Positions 10,201-21,471 of a DNA stretch of 64,000 bases are shown in pieces. Below the pieces are notes generated by a model. It was not told the origin of the DNA, made no database searches, and saw nothing but the letters and a program-made list of their open reading frames with translations. The stretch is from assembly GCA_008638375.1 (NCBI GenBank), contig CM018033.1, positions 17,264,017-17,328,016 on the forward strand. Reading direction: 5' to 3'. The DNA comes from Nyssa sinensis (taxonomy: Eukaryota > Streptophyta > Magnoliopsida > Cornales > Nyssaceae). Numbering within the stretch: the stretch's first letter is position 1; each line of letters starts with the position of its first letter. A program made the translations under genes and the position numbers.

Positions 10201-12210
10201 ATTTTTAATTTTTAAATTTATGATCAAAGATTTAATAAAAAAAAAATTGTATCTCTAAAGTAAAATCTTAGTCACGTCCCTCTATTGAACCCACTTGGCC
10301 CCTTTAACCCCATGCAATGCAAACTGAGATCAAGTTACATATATAGGAGTTGCACAAGATTTTTAAATATATATTTTTATCTTTATTGAATTTAAATACT
10401 TTTTATATTTGATTCTGATCTCAATTTCAATTTAACAACGTTTATTTTTTTCTAATAAACATTTGCTGGAACATACAAGCAAGGTTGATCTCTTATCTGA
10501 CAACCGAATTCATCTTTTTCATATTCCCTGACCTGTGCCAGGCTCAGTACCCCATCAAGAAGATCTTAAACCATTTTAAAACTCTTAGTCATATTCTTAG
10601 AGAATTTTTTTCTTTAAAAATTATACACACACATATATATATATATATTAAATTTATTGTTGGTTTTGTCTTTAATTGTCTATCAAGTGGTGGGTGTCTG
10701 AATTATGGAATTTTACTCTGCACACTGGTAATAATTTAATTGCAAGATATAATATTTCACTAAAAAAATATATAATAATAATTTAGTTGCAAGGACAAGG
10801 GATAGGTCGAATGTGGCGGGCCAGTGAGTTGTGAAATACAACACACTCCACAATAAAAAGTAACCTCTGAACAAAACGTTTTTCTCGTTAACAAAACAAA
10901 AACATATAAATGTGGATGATTTCTCTCCAATAATTGTACCTAAAAACAAAAATGAAATGAGAGTTGGTTGATGTGAGATTATTCTATTGTGAGCCTAATA
11001 TTAATAGTATAATATATATATATATATATATATGTGGGTTTAATTGTTTAGCACGTGGGGATGCCTGAATTGTCTAACTTTTCCCTGCACCTGCAATATT
11101 ATAAATGTGGGCAGCCTGTGAGTTGCTAAATATAGAATCTGAAGCAGATGAATTTTGAGATGCGGAGATGTCCCATCTCATGTGCTGCCTCGCCTCAATA
11201 AATTTCTGCAGTCAGACAACAGATAATAAGATAATAAAACTTTTCTTGCATGAGTAAAAATAAAGAAGAGGATAAAGATGATAAACTGAAAAAGACAAGA
11301 TGATATACTGAAGACATGGAAGTCATCAGACCTTTTTCTCTTTCGTCCTTTAATTCTCTCATTCTTTCACATTTTTCATATTCTGATACGTATTTATTTT
11401 TAGATTATAAATATATATATATATATATATAATATTTTAGCTAGTTAATTAGTGAATAAGTTTGTGATTGTGTGTTAGTGGACATACTAAGTAGTGATCA
11501 CAAAAGTGGAGTCATATTATGAATGAAAAAATATACTGAATATTTTGATTAATTTTTATGTGAAAGTTTTGAAGTTCTGATTCTATTCAAGCCGATTCCA
11601 CCTTCTCGAAGTGGGTTTTTTTTTATTTTTTATTTTTATATATTTATTTTTTAAAAAAATGTTTCGTATCATACCACTCTTTTTCTCTCTCCACCAACTT
11701 CTTTTCATATCTAATTTAAATTTTATGGTGAGAGACAATTTGGGTGAAATTACATATAAGGTGTTTTTAAAAATTTAGCAAAACAATAATTATAATAACA
11801 AATAATGAATCGCATGCTTCCCATCTCTCTCAAAGCATGCTTTTTCCCTAATTCTTTACTTATTTTTCTTTTATCTCCCGAATTAATTATTCTTTTTTCA
11901 TTCAAAATAAATGTTTATAAGTTAAAATTTAAGATAAAATATTATAACTTGAAAAGTTACTTATTTTTTAAATTGTATAATTTTCTAATGATTAAATTGC
12001 CTGAGCGATCGAGATTCTCTCCCATCATTTTAATATCTCAATTTCTCTATCAATTCATCTACCTTGATATCAGTCCCTTCGCCATCGCAGGCAGGGGCAG
12101 AGCTATAGTGCGGCACCTACCCCCACTCAAATTTTTAACAAAATTATGGTTAGTTCAATATTTTAGGAGTTTCCAGAATTAATAATTTTTTTGCTTTCTC
12201 CAAGATCATT

Positions 12211-13120
12211 TATAGATTTGCAAAAAGAAGAAAAAAACTAGTCAAAGGTTTAAAGTGTAAAGATTTGGTAGCCGAAAAAGGAAGGAAAAAATATATATAC
12301 ATGATGTTGCTTATTTATGATCAGAAGGGTCTTTCGTCATTCGTTATCTGTCAAAAATTTGGGATCAAAGGGTCATCTAGAAGGATCCGGTGATAGTCGC
12401 TCCAATAATAAAGTCAGCAAAAAAAATAAAGCTATAATTGAAAAAAAGAATTGAATATAAATTAAAAGCGTACCTTATAGTCTTATTTATAAGTTGTAGA
12501 TATCCTAAGTTGAGTAGGATTATGAGCCATAAAAATAGGGATTTGAAGATATTCGAAGATAGTATTTGCCATACTAAACTCTGTTTCCTTATTCTGAGGT
12601 TGGTAGGATATGAAAGGCAGTGTTATGTTCTGAACCATATATCTCTGAACACCCGTGCTTATTTAATCTAGATAAAACAATCTTTCTTGATTTGAATCCT
12701 GAAGAGCTTTGTACGTACACGTGTCATGCTTTGGATATGTTTTTCATTTATCGTATATCAGCTACTTCCCCCCCCCCCCCCAAGCCTTAGTTCTAGGGAA
12801 CTCATGCAGAGTTGAGGTTAGAGTTTTTGAAGAGTTACGCATATTTTCATAAATATGTCGTTTTGTATTTCGATAAAACAACCGTTGATAGGACAGTTAC
12901 AGCCTCATCATTGCGTTAGCCGCCAATTGAGTAGCTAAGGCCATTATTGGACAACTGTCAATTGGGATTTCGAGGCCATAAATGTCGATCTTTCTTAGGT
13001 TGTCTTATAAATAGAAGAAGTCTCCCCAAGAAGAATCTTTACGAACTCTCTAACATATTAAGTGCAATTCTAAGCAAAAGAAGGCCCAAGGTAACTTCCA
13101 GTGTGCCCGAATATTTTAAA
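12211..13120 (+). mobile_element. Gypsy LTR piece, same family as the Transposase_28 element
   Basis: Absent from the matching place in copy 1 of the block (near 8940). The part at 12440-12600 is homologous, in reverse, to 49170-48986, including AAAGCGTACCTTATAGTC-like text. It carries a TATA box (13006-13014) followed by a short U5-like end. Exact ends and a target duplication were not found; it is either a solo LTR or a truncated copy. The 12438-12671 open frame is a by-product. Confidence 0.6.
13006..13014 (+). promoter_or_regulatory. TATA box in the gypsy LTR piece
   Basis: TATAAATAG about 110 bp before the right edge of the LTR piece, a usual core-promoter position. Confidence 0.5.
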
Positions 13121-13744
13121 CTAACATATTTCTTTCTTTTTTATTTTAATTTTTCTAGTCAAAATTTCCATTACACAACATGCACCTTACACAATATTTC
13201 ATGCACACATTTGCATGTAACCAGATTCATCAAAGAGAAATCAACCTTTAATTGATTTGTTCTTATTCTTTAAATCGCCTTATCAACAGTCTAGATTAGA
13301 ATTGATCAAAAGGTGCGTCAAATAATTGTTTCACGAATGGGTATTTTAAAGAAAGTTGGGTCTCTTCTGAAAAAAAACACATTGGTTGGGTGTTTTACAA
13401 ACAAATTGTGTTTATTTAAAAAAGATACTTGTGTGTTTATAAAATATTTACAATACAACAAATTTAATATAACACAATCAATATATCTCCCACTCACTCA
13501 CCAAATAGAATCTATAAATCAAAAATGGATTTCACAAGTCCTTTAATTTGCTAAAGTTTTTTATGAATAATCCATCAACAAACTCTATCAAGTAAGGACA
13601 AATTATAATCTTAAAAAAATATATCTTTAAATACATCTCTAACCTACCAATTTTACATATTGTACCAACAAATACTTTTACATTTTATTCTTATCACAAT
13701 TTCAATGTATTTATTTTTTTTATTTAATAAAAATCTCCAAAATC

Positions 13745-13935
13745 ATATTCTTTGTAGAACATGCAAGCTTGATCTCTTCTCTTGCAACCAAACCCATCTT
13801 TTTCATATTCCCTAACCTGTATGTGCCAGTAACCACCCCCCCCCCCCCTTCCGCCTCCCTACTCCCTCCCCAAAAATCGAAAAGAATTTAAGCCATTTTA
13901 AAACTCTTGTCAAATTCTTAGAGGATTTATCTTTA
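13745..13935. repeat. Fourth copy of the tandem-block head motif
   Basis: Shares the CCATCTTTTTCATATTCC text and CCATTTTAAAACTCTTG with 6850, 9600 and 10510. It is interrupted by a C-rich run at 13837-13863. It mirrors the extra head copy that follows copy 1, so the larger repeat is head-body-head. Confidence 0.55.
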
Positions 13936-13974
13936 TCTATATCTATGTCTTATCTCCTATAGGTTTCTTACAAT

Positions 13975-14627
13975 TAGAGACAATATCCTTAAGGTTTTTG
14001 AAATAACACTATTCTTCTTCTGATTTTAATGTCTTTAACAAATTTTCTACTGTCGTCCATAACAGTTAGTTAACCTAACGGAATTGGCTGATGTAAGGGA
14101 AAAAAAAATTTCAAATACTAATTTTGCCCTTAAAAGTAATACGAGGACAAGAATACCCTTAAATGATCTTGTAAATTTACAATATTACCCTCTATTTAAA
14201 GATGACCATGCCCAGCATATACATATGTAAACAATTTTTTTTTTCATAAAACAATAAATAATATCTTTAAAATTCTTTTATTCATAAAAAATTTCATCTC
14301 TCTCATTTTTTTTCCTTTTAAAATTTATTTATATTTCCAAAATTTGACATATACTCTCAATAAAACAAATGATCAAAAATTTATCTTCTTAAGATTTTAT
14401 CATTAAAACTTATCAAAATATTTAGAATTAATTTTACTTCCTATAAAAATCTAAAATATTTATTCTAAAATTATATATGGTTTCTCACTAAAAATTGTCT
14501 CTCTCTAAAAATACTCACTCCCAAATTATTTTTCTAGAACCTTATCTAAAATATTTCATAAATTCTTTTTTCTTTAAAATTCTTTTTGACTAAAATTATA
14601 TAGTCTCTCTAAAAATTCATCCCTCTA

Positions 14628-14664
<37 letters not shown>

Positions 14665-16015
14665 CATCTCCTTAAAACCTTATATAAATTATTTCTTAAA
14701 TTACTTTTAATGAAAAATAACAAACTTAACCTTATTTTAAACCCGTTATTCCTCTTTTACCCTATCCACTATCTACACATAAACTTATTACATATTTCTA
14801 AAATATTCATCTAAAAATACTTTCTCCCCAAATTTATCTCTCTAAACCTTATTTAAAATATTTATAAAATTAACTTCTCTCTATAAAAAAACTTCTTCTT
14901 TCTCTTTTTTATTTTATATAAATTCTGATCTACAATATCTTTAATGAAGATTAAAAATAATGATGTATACATATACACACATACAATATGTTAAAAAATT
15001 CATCTTTCTTTTAAAATTAGAGAGATAATCTCTATAAAACAAATCACTAAAAAAGTCTCTTCAAAATCATCTCTTAAATTTATTTTTCTCTAAAAATTAC
15101 TCTCTAAATATATACATTTATTCCAACAAATCTACATAAAATGAGCAAAACTCCAATAGATAGAAGTGGAGAACTCAAAAAAGAAAACTGCAACGTATCC
15201 TCGAAAGAGGGAAAAAAAAACAAGAAGGCAATGAATTCGAAGAGTACCCACTTGAATGGAACCTTTGAACAACTAACAAAGCAAAGGAGCTCAATTGGTA
15301 TAGAAATCGCTCAAAAAGCCCTGGCCTCCTCATCGCAATTGAGGGGGGGAATCCATTGTCAACACCGCGAAACAAAAAATAAAAAGATAAAAAAAAAGCA
15401 ACGAAATCAACAGTCAGATGGTAATGTACAAGAGCACCCAAGCTTCTTATATTTCATTTCCTAAAGAAACCAACCCACAGGTAACAAACCCAGATTTTGA
15501 ACAAGATCACCTTCAGATCTTATCTTTCATTTTCACATGCGGTGAATCAGTGGTTTACACGGCGCGAGGTGATCGATTTTGTTTAATCCGGCACTTTTTC
15601 GTGGTAATTCTTCAATTTCACCTTTTTCATTTTCCACTGTCTATTCGAACTAAAGAAGCAACTCACCCATGGTGGGCAGTGGCACTGCAGGGCTTGGTGA
15701 TTGTGAGTGGATTGTGATTTCTTTTATTCATGTGCATAAATATGTTCACAGAGAGAATATAATGGGCTCTTGAGAGACAATGTATAGAGAGAGAAAATGT
15801 AATGGGTTATGAGAGAGAGTAGTTACAGAGAGAGAGAGGGACAGGGTTTCTGGCTTGTTGGAGAGTCGAAATGAAATGAGAAGTTGACGTTCTATTAAAA
15901 AAAATATTATTTAAATTTGAAGGTAAAATTGTAAAAGTACACATTCTCTCAACACCGTTAATTCGACATTTTGTCCATTGCAAATAGTATCATTTCAAAT
16001 ACATTTTGAATTATA
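13975..16015. mobile_element. Possible Mutator-like element with decayed inverted ends
   Basis: TTTGAAATAACACTATT near 13996 is matched in reverse near 15985-16005 (TTTGAAATGATACTATT, 15 of 17). Both inner flanks hold similar AATGTC...TTAAC...AACGG text, typical of plant Mutator-like termini. The interior is AT/CT-rich with a (CT)n tract at 14632-14659. No transposase is seen and a 9-bp target duplication was not located, so this is tentative. Confidence 0.35.
15141..15464 (+). CDS. Hypothetical 107-residue frame, doubtful
   Basis: A Lys/Gln/Ser-rich frame starting MSKTPIDRSGELKKEN inside the possible Mutator-like element. No domain recognised. It ends near a plausible splice donor (CCACAG then GTAACA at 15480), so it could be a captured exon, but base composition alone may explain the frame. 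The 15175-15441 minus frame overlaps it. Confidence 0.15.
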   Translation: MSKTPIDRSGELKKENCNVSSKEGKKNKKAMNSKSTHLNGTFEQLTKQRSSIGIEIAQKALASSSQLRGGIHCQHRETKNKKIKKKQRNQQSDGNVQEHPSFLYFIS

Positions 16016-16129
16016 CATTTATATTAGATTTCTTTGCTGTAACTATTTTGAAAATTAATTAGAGTTTAGAACAATTTTTTTTAATTGCTTTTTTAATCTC
16101 AAATTGTAAAAAAAAAAATAAAAAAATTT

Positions 16130-18229
16130 AGGATATAGAATCATCACCACCTATAATAAATAAATAAATGAGGTCAAATAATTTTAGAATCACTTGAGAT
16201 CAACTTTTCTTTTACATTAATTAATTTAATTTATTTCTGTTCTAAACTTTATTTGAGTTAGAAATTCTTTCAAAAACAATTATCTGCAATCATAATACAA
16301 CAAAAATTTACATTAACCAAAGTTATCAAATCAATTACAAGATAATATTGTAAATGTGACCAACAGATATAGACCATGAAAAAAGACAAAAATATCAAAA
16401 CACAACGACCAACAAAGAGATCCTTCTAAATATGTAGAAATAAAACCTTGGCATGAATATTCCAATAGTTTTTAGTCCCAGTTTGCAAAAGAAATATTTC
16501 ATTTAGCATTTAGAATCATCACCTCTCATGATTAATAAAAAATAAAAAATAAAAATGAGGTCAAATATCATACAAGAAAAATAAATGTGCTAAAAAAATA
16601 AGAGAAATAAAAAATAGTAAATATATAAAACAAATCCAAGTACATAAAGGTTGACGAAAATAAATAGAACCCAAATAATTTATAATCCTAAAAGAGTTGT
16701 TCATTAAATAAAGGAATAAAATGTAGGGAAGAAAGCTAAAATAAAAAAAAAAAATCATAATTTTGTTTTTACTAAAAATGAAATAAGATTTCAACCTAGA
16801 AAAGTAAAAAGTTTTGTTTGACACTCAAAGATTTATATCCATCTATGAGTCCTGATCTTACTTTCTCCATAAACTCCAAAAATTCAGGCCCTACTCCAAC
16901 AATATTTGATTGTAGAAAAATATTAACTTTCTTTAAGACTCTGTCCTACGTCAGAGGGTTGAATATTTTGTTTAAAAGAAGAAAAAAAAAAAAGCAACAA
17001 TCGTATTTTTGTTTTTATTCTGTTAATAGGTAATGAGGCTCTTTTAAAAATAAAATTTTAAATAAAGTTATTATTTAAAAGGGAAAAAAAATAAATTTAA
17101 GAACCTTAAATTAGAGTTTACTTTCTAAAAATGAATTATAAAGAAAAAATAAGAGTCATAAAAAATTCAATAATTTTAAATAAAAGAAAATAGATTTATT
17201 GGTAATAAGAGTCCTTAAAAAAGAAATTTAAAACTAAAAACAATTATAGGGGGGAAAATAAATTTAATAATAGTAAAGTGGAGGATGCCTTCAATAATAA
17301 AATTATATTAAAAAAATAAATTCAAGAATTCTAAATCATAAAAGATTCATAAGAAAATTTAAGAATTTTGAATATTTTTTTTAAAGAAAAGAGTCATTGA
17401 GAACGGAATTCAAGAATTGTAAATCACATCAGATCCAATTTTCTTCTAAATTAATTAATTTAATTTTTTATTTTAATTCACAAAAACTTTATTTGAGTTA
17501 GAAATTCTTTTTAAAACCATCACCTTCAACCATAATACAAAAAACAATTTCATTAACCAAAGTTGTCGGAGGAATTACAAGACAATATTGTATATGTGAC
17601 CAAAATATATGAACTATGAAAAAAAGACAAAAATTTCAAAATACCATGACCAACATAGATATCCTTTAAAATACGTAAACATAAAATCTTTATATGAATA
17701 TTTCCATAATTTTTAGTCTCCATTTGCAAAAAAAAAAAAAGGTATTGCATTTAGCATTTAGAATCATCACCTCCCATGATAATTAAAAAAAAAAAAAAAG
17801 AGGTCAAATATCCTACAAGAAAAAAAATATGCAAACTTTTTTATGTGAAATAAAAAATAAAGATATATAAGAAAAGAGAAAGGAGAATAAAATAAATAGA
17901 AAAGTCCAAGTAAATAGAAGGTGACAAAAATAAATAGAAAAACCCAAATAATTTATTATTCTAAAAGAATTGTTCAAAACAAATAATTAAATAAAATAAA
18001 AAAATGTAGTGGAAGAAGATTAAAATAAAAAATCTATCATAAATTTATTTTTTTTCAAAATAAAATAAGATTATGACTTAGATAAAAATATTTTTTGTCC
18101 AACACTCAAAGATTTATAATCATCCTTGGGTCCTAATATTAACTTCTCAATAAACCCCAAATATTCAAGCCCTACCTCCAACAATATTTAATTGTAGAGC
18201 AATATTAATTTCCTTCCTCAAGTGATAGG
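16130..18229. repeat. AT-rich direct duplication, period about 1.25 kb
   Basis: Text around 16180-16560 (TTTATTTGAGTTAGAAATTC, TTTAGCATTTAGAATCATCA) recurs at 17430-17810, and 16825-16930 recurs at 18105-18205. A shorter echo of the GAATCATCACC motif stands at 16137. No coding potential is seen. The second copy runs into the gypsy-1 LTR at 18230. Confidence 0.7.
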
Positions 18230-18559
18230 TGACCGTGACGGATCAATACAATGTATTAATCCTAAGACCTTTGAAACCACAAAGGAAGAGAATAACTCTC
18301 AAAGAGAATGATTGTAATATTTATTAAAAAAAAACTACCCTGTCATGAAGGCTTACAAGCATATAAATACTAACAAAACTCCTAACTTTAGAAATCCTAA
18401 ATTTAGAAGGAATACGAAAATAAGGAAATTAACTAAAAATAGCAAACAAATTTCCCATTAATTCTGGGATTTTATGCTAGGGGTTATGAATTTTAAATCC
18501 TTCCTTAAACGACATCTTCCTTTGGTTGGTCCATGAATTCCAAGGCTAGTTTTCCTACA
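18230..18559 (-). repeat. Gypsy-1 3' LTR (330 bp)
   Basis: On the minus strand it begins TGTAGGAAAAC at 18559, directly after a purine-rich AAGAGGGATTGA tract and the end of the integrase frame, and ends CGTCACGGTCA at 18230. Length and placement fit a small chromovirus-type gypsy LTR. The 5' LTR is not in the window. Confidence 0.55.
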
Positions 18560-18713
18560 TCAATCCCTCTTTCTTGAGAAAAACTCGACCTCAAGTTTTC
18601 ACCTGGATAGAGAGGGACATCGGCATGGTATTCATATAAATCAACAACAATAAAAGTCTTGGAGATATTTAGGGTCTCAGGAAGATCAACGACATAAGCA
18701 TTGTCATTTATCT
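18560..18713 (-). pseudogene. Gypsy-1 integrase, extreme C-terminal piece
   Basis: Minus-strand reading gives [17 protein letters not shown] followed by [14 protein letters not shown], the usual end of a plant gypsy integrase C-terminal domain, and then a tail before the polypurine tract. The preceding part of the same domain lies at 34046-34373, on the other side of the CACTA insertion. Confidence 0.85.
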
Positions 18714-19170
18714 CACTACAAGGAATGGCACTTTTAGCGATGCCCTAAAGCGTTGCTAATACTAGGAATGTGCGTCGCTAAAGCTTTTCAGCGACGCACA
18801 CACGGGCGTCACTAGATACGTCGCAAAAGGTCATGTCGCTAATACTATTAGCGACATGCACCTCTTGTGCGTTGCTAAATGTACTTTTTAGCGACGTTCT
18901 TATGGTGTCGCTAATGATCAGATTTGAGTGTTGCAAAAGCAATACAAAGGATGGATTGGGCGTCGCTAATGTGGACCTTTAGCGACACTCATAGGCGTCA
19001 CTAAAAGTTTCCAATAAACTATTAGCGACCCTAATAGTATGTGTTACAATAAATTAGCGACGCTAATAGTACGTGTTACAATAAATTAGCGACGCATTTA
19101 GTATGTCGCAAATGTGAAGCGTCGCAGAAGCTTAGTCTTTTAGCGACGCCTTGATGTTTGTCGCTAAAAG
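18714..19170. repeat. CACTA left end: terminal and subterminal repeats
   Basis: CACTACAAGGAAT followed by many copies, in both directions, of a short motif built on TTAGCGACGC / GCGTCGCTAA. Such arrays are where the element-encoded DNA-binding protein attaches in known CACTA elements. The right end has the same motif. Confidence 0.85.
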
Positions 19171-19589
19171 TTAATTTTTTTTGCATAATTTGACCTGTAT
19201 TATTTGTTTTTTTTTTTGTTTTATTTCTGTTTAAAACCTGTATCAACCATCCTGATATATAATAAAATGCAAACATTCTGAAATGAATATATTAAAAGAA
19301 AAATGCCTTTATATATATATATTATACTAATTACTTACAATTGTAAAAATAAAAATTATCAATAAATACAAAAATAAAAAATAGTCTCAAAAAATGTAAC
19401 TACAGCTGTTCATTAAAGGAAAAAAAATAAATGAGAATAGTAAGTCCCGATGCAGAATAGAAAGATGGGGGCGCAACAATCTCGATCAATCTGAAATAAA
19501 GATCAAATGATATATAATAGAACCCTTATTAAATATTTATATGAACATAGAATGTTAATATATTTTTTTTTACATGCATAAATAGTAAG

Positions 19590-21471
19590 AATGGCATAAA
19601 GTAGCATAAGTTTGAAACCGGTGATCCGAACCAAGTGCCGTAAGTTCATGCAAGTATATTTTATCATTTGTGAGGTGTGTGATAGGGTTTCGAGGTCGGT
19701 AGGGTGATATCCGACCTTTTGGTCCTTCAAAACCCCAAAATGGGCCTTTTTGGAGTTGAAACTTGCAAAAGTTTCAAACCGGGCATCCGAACCGAGTGTC
19801 GTAAGTTTGTGCAACTCTATTTTATCATTTTTGAGGTGTGTTATGAGGTTTCAGGGTCGGTAGGCCAATGTCTAGCATTTTGGTCTATCAAAACCCTAAA
19901 ATGGGACTTTTTGGAACGGAAAGTTGCATAAGTTTGAAACAGGTGATCCGAACCGAGTGCCGTAAGTTTGTACAATACTATATTATCATTTTTGAGGTGT
20001 GTGATGGGGTTTCAGGGTTGGTAGGATGATATCCGGCATTTTGATCTGTCAAACCCCCAAAATAGGTCTTTTTGGAGTAGAAAGTTGCATAAGTTTGAAA
20101 CGGGTGATCCGAACCAAGTGCCGTAAGTTTGTGCAACTATATTTTACCATTTTTGAGGTGTGTGATGGGGTTTCTGGGTTGGTAGTTAGATATCTGGTAT
20201 TTTGGTCCGTCAAAACCCCAAAATGGGTCATTTTGGAGCGAAAAGTTGCATAAGTTTGAAATGGGTGATCCGAACTGAGTGTCGTAACTTTGTGAAAATC
20301 TATTTTATAATTTTTGAGGTGTGTGATGGGGTTTCAGGGTTGGTAGGCTGATATCCAGTATTTTGGTATGTCAAAACCCCAAAATGGGGCTTTTTGGAGC
20401 TGAAACTTGTAAAAGTTTCAAACCAAGAATCCGAACCGAGTGCCGTTAGTTTATACAACTCTATTTTATCATTTTTGAGGTGTGTGATGGGGTGTCGGGG
20501 TCGGTAGGCCGATATCCGGCATTTTGGTCTGTCAAAACCCCAAAATGGGCATTTTTGGAGCGAAAACTTGCAAAAGTTTGAAACGGGTGATCCGAACCAA
20601 GCGCCATAAGTTTGTGCAACTATATTTTACCATTTTTAAGGTATTTGATGGGGTTTCAAGGTTGGTAGTCTGATATTTGGCATTTTGGTTCGTCAAAACC
20701 CTAAAATGGGTATTTTTAGAGCGAAAAGTTGCATAAGTTTGAAACAGGTGATCCAAACTGAGTGTCGTAAGTTTGTGTAAGTCTATTTTATCATTGGTGT
20801 GGTGTGTGATAGGGTTTTGGGGTCAGTAGGCCAATATCTGGCATTTTGATCTTTCAAAACCCCAAAATGGGTCTTTTTGGAGTGAAAAGTTGCATAAGTT
20901 TGAAATAGATGATCCAGATCAAGTGCTATAAGTTCGTGCAAGTATATTTTATCATTTTTAAGGTGTGTGATGGGGTTTCAGGGTCGGTGGACCGATATCC
21001 AGCATTTTGGTATGTCAAAACCCCAAAATGAGGTATTTGGAGCTAAAACTTACAAAAGTTTCAAAACGGGCATCCAAATGGAGTGCCATAAGTTTGTGCA
21101 ACTCTATTTTATCAATTTTAAGGTGTGTGATGGGGTTTCGGGGTTGGTAAGCTGATATCAAACATTTTGGTTTGTCAAAACCCCAAAATGGGTATTTTTG
21201 GAGCAAAAAGTTGCATCAGTTTAAAACGGGTGATCTGAACTGAGTGTCGTAAGTTCGTACAAGTCTATTTTATCATTTGTAAGGTTTATGATGGGGTTTT
21301 GGGGTCGGTAGGCCGATATCTGACATTTTGGTATGTCAAAACTCCAAAATGGGGCTTTTTAGAGCTGAAAATTTCAAAAGTTTCAAACCGGGCATCCGAA
21401 CCGAGTACCGTAAGTTTGTGAAACTCTATTTTATCATTTGTGAGGTGTGTGATGGGGCGTCGGGGTTGGTA
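19590..21471. repeat. 161-bp satellite array, left part (12 units)
   Basis: Consecutive units carry CCGTAAGTTTGTGCAA, TTTTATCATTTTTGAGGTG and AAAACCCCAAAATGGG. The anchor GTAAGTT stands at 19640, 19801, 19962, 20123, 20284, 20445, 20606, 20767, 20928, 21088, 21249 and 21410: a 161-bp period with one 1-bp slip. The array is inside the CACTA element. Several open frames here are by-products of the repeat. Confidence 0.95.

Larger units (their letters stand above)
10200..13770. repeat. Tandem block, copy 2
   Basis: Matches 6191-9580 in the same order and orientation. It lacks the SINE and the 344-bp insertion of copy 1 but contains a gypsy LTR piece (12211-13120) that copy 1 lacks. The two copies therefore diverged by independent insertions after duplication. 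A C-run of about 14 bases sits at 12769-12782 inside the LTR insert. Confidence 0.75.

Noticed and set aside
9149..13546. Similar 68- and 77-residue frames at 9149-9355 and 13313-13546
   Set aside because: They sit at matching places in the two tandem blocks, so similarity follows from DNA duplication. No domain recognised and differences are not biased to third positions by eye.
15283..15360. tRNA D-arm-like GAGCTCAATTGGTATAG
   Set aside because: No B-box at the proper distance and no cloverleaf.
19503..21206. Similar 60-103-residue frames on both strands
   Set aside because: They are translations of the 161-bp satellite unit.
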